The notes under the pieces are model-generated. The model was not told where the DNA came from. It searched no databases and saw nothing but the letters and a program-made list of their open reading frames with translations. A DNA stretch of 64,000 bases from Archilochus colubris (taxonomy: Eukaryota > Chordata > Aves > Apodiformes > Trochilidae), in assembly GCA_023079485.1 (NCBI GenBank), contig CM041115.1, positions 25,607,505-25,671,504 of the forward strand. Direction: 5' to 3'. Each line of letters begins with the position of its first letter. Within the stretch, counting starts at the first letter, position 1. The translations under genes were made by a program, and so were the position numbers. This document shows, in pieces, positions 12,531-22,470 of the stretch.

Positions 12531-12724
12531 ATTAAAGGAGGAGAAGGATTGGGCCCAGCTGCACCCAGGGTCCTCTCTGAAGGAGTTTAGAAAGCAAGAG
12601 GGTCCAGTCCAAATCTCCCTGGGTCAACCCCGACTCTGGGGAAACATACCCGTGCCTATCTAGCCTATTCTGGTAGCTGTGTTGTGTTTGTATGAATGAG
12701 GGGAGAAAAAGATTGTCAACGGGA
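12531..12724. other. Transition between LTR-like block and CR1; unassigned
   Basis: GC-richer sequence of uncertain origin. It begins GGAGGAGAAGGATTGGGC. It could be ERV leader or a badly diverged upstream part of the CR1 that is recognisable from about 12725. Confidence 0.3.
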
Positions 12725-13160
12725 GCAGAACAGAGCTTGCAGATCTTTAAGGATGCTTTCTGTGGGGCACAAGATCTCTCAGTCCCCAGGTGTAGGAAAT
12801 CAGGCAAGGAAAAAAAGAGGCCATCATGACTGAGTTGAGTCTTCTTGTCAAACTAAAAGGCAAGATGGACCTACACAGCCAGTGGAAGAAGGGTCAGGTA
12901 TCCTGGGAAGAGTATAGGGCTATTGTCTGGTTCTGCAGGGAAGATGTCAGGAAAGCCAAGGTGCAGCTAGAATTGAAGTTGTCAGGAGTTGTAAAGAAAA
13001 CCAAGAAGGGCTTCTACAGGGACATAAACCACAAAAAGAAGGTTAAAGAATGTTTACCCTCCATTATGAGCCACAGTGGTGAACTGGTAACAACAGATGA
13101 GGGAAAGGCTGCGATTCTCAACAGATTCTTTTCCTCAGTCATCACTGGCAACTGCTCTCT
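12725..13160 (+). mobile_element. CR1 ORF2 fragment, plus strand, truncated at both ends
   Basis: Plus-strand CR1 coding sequence. From about 12738 a frame reads SLQIFKDAFCGAQDLSVPRC, matching the end of the CR1 endonuclease domain. It runs into the basic linker and the start of the RT region. The element has no 3' UTR and no octamer tail: it stops near 13160, next to a CR1 of opposite orientation. That could mean truncation by rearrangement or insertion of the other copy. Confidence 0.85.
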
Positions 13161-13242
13161 CCTAGGTTGCAACTGCTCAGCTGTTAGGTTGGAAGGGACC
13201 TCAAGGATCACTTGGTCCAACCTTTCTGATATTATTGTTTAA
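12826..13242 (+). pseudogene. CR1 ORF2 endonuclease-RT linker remnant
   Basis: A 138-codon open frame whose first roughly 110 residues are CR1 ORF2: LHSQWKKGQVSWEEYRAIV, then CREDVRKAKVQLELKL, KKTKKGFYRDINHKKK, and the GELVTTDEGKAAILNRFFSS block that precedes the RT fingers. The last 25 codons run into the neighbouring inverted CR1 tail and are not part of the original protein. No catalytic motif lies in this piece. Confidence 0.85.
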
Positions 13243-13525
13243 ATGATATTCTCAGCACCACGTCAAGCTGAGACTTAAAACTTTCCAAACTGGGAGGAGT
13301 TCACCGCTTGCCCTGGGAGACCATTCCAATGTCTGACTGTCCTCATATTGAAAAATTTTCCTCTTGCATTCAAAATGAATGTTCCCCAGGAACAACTTGC
13401 ATCCATTGCCCTCATCTTGTCCTTGTGATTCCTTGTAAAGGGTCTCTATCATTTTTTGGCCTCAGTTCTGATAGCAATCAGTGCCATGCTAAAAGAGTAA
13501 TATATCAGATGTGGCCTCTATGACT
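13168..13525 (-). mobile_element. CR1 3' end, minus strand
   Basis: Minus-strand CR1 whose 3' end lies at 13168. On the plus strand it reads TTAGGTTGGAAGGGACCTCA, then GACCATTCCAATGTCTGACT and TTCCTCTTGCATTCA, which are 3'-UTR and ORF2 C-terminal hallmarks. It is the same subfamily as the copy at 2403-4375: both share GACCATTCCAATGTCTGACT. The 5' end is lost, and the last 60 bases are doubtful, with a likely small internal deletion near 13460. The 3' terminal octamers are missing. Confidence 0.85.
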
Positions 13526-15231
13526 ATGAAATAACTGGAAATTTCTGCTGAGGGTAGACAGGTGTCTGACATTCACTCTGACAATTTCAAACTACAGTTC
13601 AAGATAAAAGACTTAACTTCCACTCATTTGGTAAGAGAAGTTGTGACTGTAACGGATAAAAAGAATGAAAATTGAAAGATCTGTGCCTTAAGACATACCT
13701 ACATGGGCTGCGTGGTGATTTTCACCAGATGATAATTTTCCCAAATGCCCTGAATGGCAAGTTCTTCTGGTTAAGCCAAAGATGGGCCTCTCCTACAAGG
13801 TCCCTCCTATAAGGCCCACATGGCAGAAAAAATGACTGTTCTTGGCAAACCTGAAAGTACTGGAATGGCCACTCTATCCTCCAATACTTCCAGTAGTATT
13901 GTGCAGATGTCTCTGTAATGGTCTCTTCTTTGTTTCAGGTGAAATGATTGGGTTTTTAGCATCTGACAGACACACAACCCAAACCATAGGCTTGCATAAT
14001 TGAAATACAAATATGCAATGTAAATAAAGATTTTTTTTAGTTATGACTGATGAATGTCATCCATTATTAATGAAAAGCCATAAGGATAATGATGATGGAA
14101 ATAATAACTTTATCAGAAGTATAAGGCCAGTCTGAGGGTGGAACAGAATCAGTAGTGGAGGAGAAATTGAACACAGTTGAAAAAAAGAAACCCAACACAA
14201 AAATTCTGATAATTTTGTTACCATATCTTTTGGCACTCATGTGAGCTATTGCAACTAGGAAGGTCAGTGAACTCTCACAGTTTCTCTTAAAACATTCAAA
14301 AGGTGTTTCGAAAGAATGATTATTTTATTTGTTTCTTTGTGATCCATAGGCTATTTGGAATAGAACTTCTACTTTTCTCTGTGTTTATGCAGAGAATGGG
14401 ACACTAAAATTTCTCCTTTGCTGCCAGGTTCCCCATCTACTCCAGAAAAAACATCCTGTATAATTCTTCATATTATTCTTATGGTTTATATTAGCTTTAT
14501 GAAGAAATTCTGCACCTCAGGAATAGGATGCTATGGCTCTCCTTTGCTTAGCTCTACTGTCTGTAAAATAAAAGAAAAAAGAAAAAAAGCTTTTCACAGA
14601 GAACTTAGTACAACTGATAACTGTACTTGGGTTGTGTGAGTATAAGAAGTAGCATCACATCTTCATAATTTCTCTGTGTACATAAGTTCTGAAGACAAGA
14701 TGTATCCACACAGGGCAAACCTGAGATCTCCATTCTTTGTACCTTTTTATTATTACTGGTTTTTGATAAAACATTAAAATAACTTAAAATTTTATGATCC
14801 CTTGTAGATTGTTGTAGTTTCTATAGATGTAGCACATAGATACATCCCCATGCCATTACTGCTAGGAATTTCAAAAAAACTAGATATAGCAGAGAACCCA
14901 AAATAAGACATTGAAACACTTTGATGAACAAGAATATTATAATCCTATATAATAAAATATACCTGTATGTAAGTAGAAAAGAGAGTGACACAGCCAGCGT
15001 CACTAGGTGATTCACATTCACTTGGATAAGTGAAAAAATTTTGTTGCAAATATTACATTAACAAAACAGCAACAGTATGTAAACTTCTCTCATTTGTATA
15101 GCAAAAGTTACTGCTTGATGTGGTACAAAAATGGGACTATTTTTCCCAAAGATCTGTCCAGTTTTCTTTCTTAATGATGAAACTAATGAATTAAGAGCTG
15201 CAGGAATTTACGATGGTTGAAACAATGTTGG
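13526..15231. other. About 1.7 kb of unassigned DNA
   Basis: No recognisable gene or repeat beyond short A/T runs. Frames under 75 codons carry no motif. Confidence 0.45.
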
Positions 15232-15288
15232 TGGGTTTTGTTGTTTTGGGGGGTTTGTTTGTTTGTTTGTTTGTTGTGGGGTTTGTGT
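15232..15288. repeat. (GTTT)n-rich low-complexity tract
   Basis: Five GTTT units within a longer G/T-only stretch. Confidence 0.85.
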
Positions 15289-17648
15289 TATTTTTTAAGT
15301 CTGGCTGTACACATTCTTTCTGTAGCCTAGGTAAACAGGCTTCTTAATAGGTAGAGACACAGGAATTCTCCTGTTTTTTGTATGTGACTTAATCTGACCT
15401 CAATTGATAGCACAGTGAGTTGTCCTGCTGGGCCTACTCCTTTTTCATCAGAGATTTTTTCCCAGAAGATTAATTTCTATTTTTTCAAGAATAGTTTAAA
15501 ATTGAGGCATTAATGTTCAGAACCAATGAGAGAGGCACTTCATCTTCTTCTCTAATATAACAGGGCCCAGGTATATAGTTCAGAAGAGGAAAAATCTTAA
15601 TTTTTCTGCTACTCTTATCAGTGAATATATAATTAAAACTGCACAAAATTACCTTTGTAATGTTCCCAACAGGATTTTATTAGCAGACCTTTAGGGCTTT
15701 GATGAATAAAGAAATTTAATGCATTTCTTAGCCCTTAAAATGGGCTAACCTCTATGGGATATATTTCAGCCCAGTGTTCCTCATTTTGTGTGTAATTCCT
15801 TGTCTGAAACCAAAAGCAGGAGTAGCATCTCCTCCTGATTTCCATGTACTACATTATCATTGTGATGGCAATGATGATTTCTGGTGTTGCACTGAGTCTA
15901 ATGAGACTGAGATTGTATTCAAGATCACTCTATACTAACATCTTAAGCCAGACCTTTTGTTCTGCCAAGTGAGTGAATATCATGGGATATTCACTTCTTG
16001 AGAAAGAAGGGCAGATGATGTTAATCAACAGGTGAGCTGTACCTACCAGAACACTAATGTAAGACTCCTAACTGTACAGAAAACTTGATTCGTTAAGATT
16101 GCACAATCATCCTTGCCCACAAAACATGTAACAAACTAGTGGAGACCATTTAGGTTTTTTGATATTTCACAAAAATTTTCTGCAGATTAATCTCACAGCA
16201 GGCAAACAGGGAAATTTCAAACTCCCTCAGCAAGGGAATTTCTCAATACAGTGTTTATTACTCCATATTCATATCACTTTAACACAACCTTGGCTTTTGA
16301 TAAGTGTAATGAGACCATCTCTGCTCTGAGGATTAGTTATGCTGTGTGTACCTTCAACCTGCACAATCTGGATGAGTCAGGAAAAGTTTCTACAACTCAG
16401 AACGTTTAGCTGGCATAACATTTCTGGTCTTGCTCATTTCAATGCTTGGGGGATTAACCATTTAGCTATTTTTGGTGTTGGATTTCTGAAATATCACTCA
16501 CCCTCTATCTGCAGATACATGGCACTCTATCAAGATGCACATGATGTTTTATTTTATTTCTCAAGACTGAAACAGAAGTCAGCTCAATGGTAACCAGATT
16601 TTCCAAAGTGACTTCCACTCTGGTAGTAACAGCAATCTCATTTTGGTTGCTTACATGCTGATTATTTAGAAGAGGTCAAGAAAGATAGTGTTTTCTGTAC
16701 ATTATTTAACAGCTTAGAGATTTTACTTTGGCTTTACTAACTTGTATAAGAATTTATGCTGAATCCATTACAACAGTTATAGCAAGTTTACTTTAATTGG
16801 TTTTTTGGGGGTTTTTTTTTGTTGGAAAATTGATTGTACCAAGTAGCAGCACAACTACTCATCAATTTGCAGGTTCTCCCTGTGAATTTTGAAAGCTGTA
16901 ATCTTTAACTTGATTTGCATAAACCCAAGCTGTATGAGTCACAGAATTTTGTAATTTATATTTGCTTCTTTTGTTACTGGAAGTATACAGGAAGTATTTG
17001 ATTTTGATCATTTACTAACCCTGACGTAAACCATTCAGTTCAATACTATGTCAGAACTCAAGCAGTCTTGCATATTTTAGTGATGTTCATATTAACGCCA
17101 GGTTAGTATATTATGTGACTTGCTCTAGTAACCTAACATTTTGGAATGTAATTTATTTCAGCATGCATGTTTATGTGCTCTCTTGTACATCCTAAAATAC
17201 ATTAGATAAGATAATTCTTGGGCTAGAACACTGAAAAATAATCCCCTAGTGATTCAGTCGTGCCTTATATTTCATATAACACTGGGCTACTGAATCTACT
17301 TTAGACAGAGCAGAATAGAGGATTTCTTGTAGTTCTTCACGTGGTGTTTTATAAACAACATCTCTTCTGCTAACTGGATTCTTCTACTAGCAGATCTTAG
17401 AAGTCTGGAATTGCACTGGGAAAATACAGTGGAAATGTAAGGGTGGAAAGGTTTTATGAGTGCCAATTAAATAACCATGTAATCCAATGGAGATTCTGCT
17501 TCACGAAATAGGAAAAATGAAACTCATTTGTCAAGAGCTTAGTAATTATGATGTAGATGTTCATATTCACTAGTGACTCTATGAAGACATTAATCATTCA
17601 AAGCTTAAGAAGGATTTTCCATCATGTCTTTGGAATTCACAGGTTTTG

Positions 17649-17669
17649 TTCTGATGTTTTACATCAGAA
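17649..17669. repeat. Perfect 9-bp palindrome with 3-base loop
   Basis: TTCTGATGT at 17649-17657 is the exact reverse complement of ACATCAGAA at 17661-17669, with loop TTT. No run of U follows on either strand, and this is a eukaryotic context, so I do not call it a terminator. Confidence 0.75.
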
Positions 17670-18361
17670 ATCAGAGGAAAAGTGAACCTGTTCTTTTCAT
17701 TTATGTACTGTTTGGCATGGTTTTGTTGTTTGTTGAACATGTTTTGTTGATCTTTAAAAGCACCACAGTGTATATTAATGTCATTTCAGATTTAGTGACC
17801 TAATTCATACATTTAAAGTTTCCATTTCCTTTCACAGTTATTTACTCATGTGAGTAAGTGAAGAAAGTGAGTAAGTGAAGAGATTATTAGAACTGATTTA
17901 ACTTAGGTATGACCTGTGTCATATGCTAGGCCACGTTGTGTTGGCCACTTAAAGAACACTGAGAATACGTGGAAATTTCTTACATTTGATGTGCTGTATA
18001 CTCTTGGGAAAAAAAAAAGACTGTCAAAAACACAAAAGGGAATAATAATTTTATGATGTAAATAAAATCATTTTTTTAATATTGATTTCAATACATCTGT
18101 ATAACAGCATACATGAGCATTGTAATGCAACGTACCGTGTAATGCATATGTGCCACTGAAGTTCACTCAGACAATCTGAAATACAATTTCTTGGAGTTCT
18201 TGAGTATACTGTAACCTGTGTGGTTTTAGAAAAAAATATACTGGGATTTTAATGATTTTTACATTTTATTATGTAAGCATTGATGTAACACTGCAGCAGT
18301 GGTCTGTTGCATTTTTGAACTGCTGACATGCAGCTTGCTTAGATTTGTATGTTGTCTGAGG

Positions 18362-18366
18362 ATTGT
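18362..18366. repeat. Target-site duplication ATTGT, left copy
   Basis: Five bases immediately outside the LTR's TG end, identical to 19167-19171. Confidence 0.85.
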
Positions 18367-19166
18367 TGTCACAGGTTAGTGCTAGGCCAGTAATTAACTG
18401 ACTGACAGATACTCTCTATTAATTTCCCTCCCCTCCCTAGTGAAGAAAGCAAAGAGAATTAGGGAGAGTGACTTACGGGTTTGAAACTAAACTTCACATG
18501 TTCCATGAAACAGTAATGATAAAAAGGAAAAAATATTGAATATATACAAAGATATAGAAAAAAGGATACCACGTTCCTCTGCCCTTTCCCCTGATAATGC
18601 TCATGTCACCAGGGCTGCAGGGCAGCCCTGGGAAATTCCAGGCTGGACTCCTGGAAACAGCAGCAGTCAGGAGCTGGAGGCAGGAACACATAGATTCAGG
18701 CTGGCACAGATCAGGACTACAGGCAGACTAACAGTTGGAATTGTCCCAGGATGCTGAAGAAAACAGCAACAGGTGAAGAAGGGTGACGGTGAAGGCTGAA
18801 GGCTGAAGGGCCTTGACCCTCATGATCCCTCAAATTTATACCGTGTATGACTTATATGGGATGGAATACTCTGTTTGGTCAGTTTTGGTCACTTGTCTGG
18901 CCCTTCCTAAAGGAAGGTTCCAGGTATGACCCCTTTACTCTCTTTTTCTGCAGCATAAGACACTTGTCAGAACTGAGCAGTGGCCTTGGTTCTGCATACC
19001 AGTCTCTAGCTGTAACTATAAGCATCAAGCATCATTAGTCCTATAATCTGCCACTGACTGAGAAAGTTGCTGTTAATTTCAGCAAGTGCAGCTACTTATG
19101 AGAGACTTAGCTGAAAGCAACATTACAAGATAGAAAATTAGCTCTATCCTGGCCCAAACCAGGACA
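18367..19166 (-). mobile_element. Complete solo ERVL-type LTR with 5-bp target duplication, minus strand
   Basis: An 800-bp LTR read on the minus strand. It starts TGTCCTGGTTTGGGCCAGGA at 19166 and ends with CA at 18367 (plus-strand TGTCACAGG). It is flanked by a perfect direct repeat ATTGT at 18362-18366 and 19167-19171. A TGTCCTGGTTTG start and 5-bp target duplications are typical of ERVL-class elements in birds. A TATA-like TATAAATTT lies on the minus strand at about 18834-18843, and CATATAAG lies nearby. There is no internal region, so this is a solo LTR left by recombination between two LTRs. Open frames inside it have no protein signature. Confidence 0.9.
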
Positions 19167-19171
19167 ATTGT
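19167..19171. repeat. Target-site duplication ATTGT, right copy
   Basis: Five bases immediately outside the LTR's CA end (plus-strand view), identical to 18362-18366. Confidence 0.85.
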
Positions 19172-19309
19172 ACAGATCAGTACTATATAGAGAAACAGTT
19201 ACATATCTCTGTGAACTAGTGTGCAAGAGTAAATAAGTGTGTTCTTTGCTATTTATAACCTGTCAAAATAAATATGGAAACCAAATGTGTTTTACCAAGC
19301 TGTTCTATA

Positions 19310-19845
19310 AATCATAGAATTTTTTGGTTTGAAAGGGACCTAGTTCCAACCCCACTAGTGGTGGTGCCTCCCTCTAGACCAGATTGTTCCAAGCCTTATC
19401 CAACCTGTTCTTGAATGCATGGGGCATCCACAACTTCCCTAGGCTACCTATGCTGGTGTCTCACCACCCTTATAGGGAAGAATTTCCTCCTAATATCTTA
19501 CCTAAATCTACCCTCTTTGAATTTAAAGACATTATCCCTTGTCCTATTGCTACATGCCCTTTTAAGAAGTCACCCTTCAGCTTTCCAGTAGACCCCCTTC
19601 AGGTACTAGAAGGCTTCTATGAGGTCTCCTTGGAGCCTTCTCTTCTCCAGGCTGAAGAACACCAACATTCTCAGCCTTACTCCACGGGAGAAGTGCTCCA
19701 ACCCTCTAATCATCTTTTTGTCCCTCCTCTGGATTTGCTCCCAGAGCTCTGCGTCTTTCTTGTGTCAGGAGTTCTGGAACTGGACACAGTACTCCAGGTG
19801 AGGTCTCATGAGTGAGGAGCAGAGTGGGAGAATCACCTCCCTTGG
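19310..19845 (-). mobile_element. CR1 3' end, minus strand, about 535 bp
   Basis: On the plus strand it opens with ATCATAGAAT and TTTGAAAGGGACCTAGTTCC, the reversed CR1 tail. It continues through CATCCACAACTTCCCTAGGC, CCTTGTCCTATTGCTACATG, GAGCCTTCTCTTCTCCAGGC and CTGGACACAGTACTCCAGGT. This is the 3' UTR and ORF2 C-terminus of a 5'-truncated copy. The 143-codon plus-strand frame here is antisense and not a gene. Confidence 0.93.
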
Positions 19846-20645
19846 TAGAGTATTGTATGTAGTCAGCATGTTCTATGTAGCTATGTAAAAGAAAAATCTC
19901 ATTAGCAAAACATAATAAAATACCCTTAAACTATCATGCAACTCTTTTTTCTGTTCTAATGCAGAAAGGGTTATAACTTTGTACAAGGATTCCAATATTA
20001 ATTAATCTTGATGGGAATCTGGTAGTTGAAAACTGTACTTAGAGTATAAAAATTTTATAATCTTTCTTTTAAGTGGACATGAAAATTAGCATAACTATTC
20101 ATTAAAGCTCACATTTACCTAACAAAAGAAAGACTAGGAAAAAATTTTGGCAAGTGACAAGCATATACAGTTTAGTTTCTACTGGTAGGATTGCTCATCA
20201 GCTCTCCAAGTCTGTACATTAGTCTGAACAACATAAGAAAAATGGAGAGGCAAAGAGTGAAACAAGCAATAAAAAACAGAAGAAGAGGCAAGGTGTACAA
20301 AGACTGTGTTATACATGAAAAATATTCAAACTTCATTCTTTTCCCAAGAATGACTGTATTTGAAAGGCCCATATCTTTCTATTCTTTCTGTAACTTAGGT
20401 ACTGCAATGCAGTCAGAAATGCTTTGTCCTTACACTGGTCAAAGCATACTCAGATTTGCTCAGGGACTGTACCCATCTGTAATTTGGGCTGAGTACTGCT
20501 TTGTCCTCCATGAATTTATGGGCATAAAAGAGATGTGGGAATCTATAAAAATCACTTGTAGCAGCTGAAGGACTGTTCTGGCATGATCACAGCTGGGTTA
20601 GTGGGATGTAGGGAAAAATTTCTTTTGTCTTGTTCTCTTGGGCAG
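19846..20645. other. Unassigned DNA
   Basis: AT-rich DNA. It holds a 125-codon plus-strand frame (20191-20568) with a basic stretch (MERQRVKQAIKNRRRGK) but no recognised domain, no clear promoter and no splice context. I treat it as probable chance. Confidence 0.4.
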
Positions 20646-20702
20646 GATCCTATTTCACATCTGAGATCTTTTCCAACCATGACAGTTCTGTGATTTTGTG
20701 CT
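20646..20702 (+). mobile_element. CR1 3'-terminal scrap, plus strand
   Basis: The segment GATCTTTTCCAACCATGACA followed by GTTCTGTGATTTTGTG matches the extreme 3' end of CR1 (the TTCCAACC motif and ATTCTGTG octamers) in sense orientation. The upstream part is too diverged to follow. Confidence 0.65.
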
Positions 20703-21870
20703 CTTTTGTTGCTGTGCCATCCTCTCATGTCTCAGTTAAACCTGTCTCCCATTATATCCCTTTGTCAAAAAGGCAACAAAGGATCAGCAGAGAGGGAAAA
20801 CTCAAAACTTATCTCGGATCTCTGCATTATTTCCTCTTCTTGAGTGATGCTATATTCACTTATGTAGTCTTTGACTTACAAACTTGAGAGCATTTCCCAC
20901 CCCTGGAAATATATGATATAATTATGCAAGAGTGATTTTGTTTATTTTATTTTTGATAGGTTGGTTGGTTTTTGTTGGGTTTTGTTGGTTTCTTGTTTGT
21001 TTGTTGGTTTTTTGTTTTGTTTTGCTTTTCCAACCTTGTTAATGACCATTTTGATACACTCTCCTATGTGAAATTTGTGGGCAAATTTAATTTTGTAACA
21101 TATTGTCACAAATGTTTTATGTCAACAACCAACAAAGTGGTTCTTCATAAAACAGCACAAATGAATGCACATCTTTGATGTTCCTTCTGTATCAGTCATT
21201 CATAAAAGCCTGGGTAATAATTATAACAGGAATGGATGGATAGGAGTGGGTATAAAATGTGACGTTCTAATTTAGGAATAGGACTGCTAAAGTTCTGGGC
21301 AAACTGAAATAAAAAGAGAATTACCCATATAACTGTGAAATGAAAGAACGTTATTGTTCAAAGCCTCTGGTGGTAGCACATTTATTGTTAATAAAATACT
21401 TCAGCCTGTCAGACTGACAAACATGTCACTGTTTCTATGTGTTAAGAAGACAGCTTTGTTACATATAGATTGACTCAGTTTTCAATGGAAACTCACAGTA
21501 TCTACAAAATAAAAAACAAGACAACCAGACCTTAATTTCTAAATTAATATATCTTTATTAGTAGTACCTACTATGGTGATCAATAAAATCATAACTTCCT
21601 GCATGTTTAAATCATGTGTGAACTTTTCAGGATTTATAGGCTTCAGCAATCTGATGAATAACATGACACTATATATTAAGTGCCAGGCAAATTTGAGAAC
21701 ACTCAGAGTCTTGATTTGCTTTAGAACTCACATCTTGAAACTCATATAGGGTGAGATTAAACTGGGAGATTGTCACATAGCTGAACAAATAGTTATGTAT
21801 GATTAATCTGATTATCAAAACCTCTTTTGTTTACTGATTTCCTGTATGCAGCTTATATTTTTCATACTTA
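20703..21870. other. Unassigned DNA with a G/T tract
   Basis: No gene recognised. The low-complexity tract at 20957-21027 is listed separately. A short plus-strand frame overlapping it is compositional. Confidence 0.45.
20957..21027. repeat. G/T-rich low-complexity tract
   Basis: Irregular GGTT and GTTTT units with almost no A or C. Confidence 0.8.
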
Positions 21871-22470
21871 TTCATAAAGTATTAGAATATATTTTGTTGT
21901 AAAGAATGTTGAAAAATCATCTAGTTCAATCTTCTGTGTGAGTCAAAGCCTACCAGCGCTGGGCTTTGCCGTGTCAAGGTTGAATATCTCTTAGGTCTAA
22001 GATTTCACAGCCTTTTTGGATCTCTGCTTCAGTGTTTTATTGGCCTCATTGTGATTAATTCTAATTAACCTTACCTCTAGTATTTAATCAGGATTTCCAT
22101 TTTCAGGTTATCACCGTTGCCTCCCAACCTTCCAGTGTGCCTTTCCATGAGGTGCCTGGCTTTTTTCTCCTTTGTGTCCTCCATCTGAGTAGTTTTAGAG
22201 ACCCTTTAGACTCTCTTCATGCTAAAAGACAAGATTATCTCACCTTCCCTTCCTCCAGTAGGCAGTCCAGCTCCATAAAAATCTCCGTGACCCTCCACTA
22301 AACGATCTCCAGTAAGTCAATGTACTTCTCCTGCTGGGAAGTGCAGAGTTAGGAAGGGCACTACAGATGTGGCTTCACCCATGCCGAATACAGGGTAAAG
22401 ATCATGTCCTTCCAGCCACTGGTTATAGTCTTATTAATGCAACACAGTATATGGCCCATATTGACACTTT
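21871..22470 (-). mobile_element. Old, diverged CR1 3' portion, minus strand
   Basis: A weak but continuous match to the reversed CR1 3' region: TCATAAAGTATTAGAATAT as a decayed tail, AAATCATCTAGTTCAATC, then CACAGCC, TTGCCTCCCAACC, and near the far end GGCACTACAGATGTGGCTTC and TTATTAATGCAACACAGTAT, where intact copies read as CTCCAGATGTGGCCTCACC and ATGCAGCCCAGGATA. Divergence is clearly greater than in the copies at 19.3 or 28.4 kb, so this is an older subfamily or insertion. Confidence 0.75.

Larger units (their letters stand above)
15289..18366. other. About 3 kb of unassigned DNA
   Basis: No gene, RNA or transposon recognised. Contains a short G/T tract near 16800-16825, a perfect hairpin at 17649-17669 and a 17-base-period duplication at 17850-17881 (GTGAGTAAGTGAAGA twice). 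Confidence 0.45.

Noticed and set aside
12725..13525. Twin-primed (5'-inverted) single CR1 insertion
   Set aside because: In twin priming the inverted segment lies on the 5' side of the 3' piece. Here the opposite-strand segment lies next to the 3' end of the minus-strand copy, so the order is wrong.
17850..17881. Tandem GTGAGTAAGTGAAGA as a minisatellite
   Set aside because: Only two units with a 17-base period; a simple local duplication.
19384..19815. 143-codon plus-strand frame
   Set aside because: It is the antisense of a CR1 3' end.
20191..20568. 125-codon frame as a gene
   Set aside because: No domain, no promoter or splice context, AT-rich surroundings. Length is within chance.
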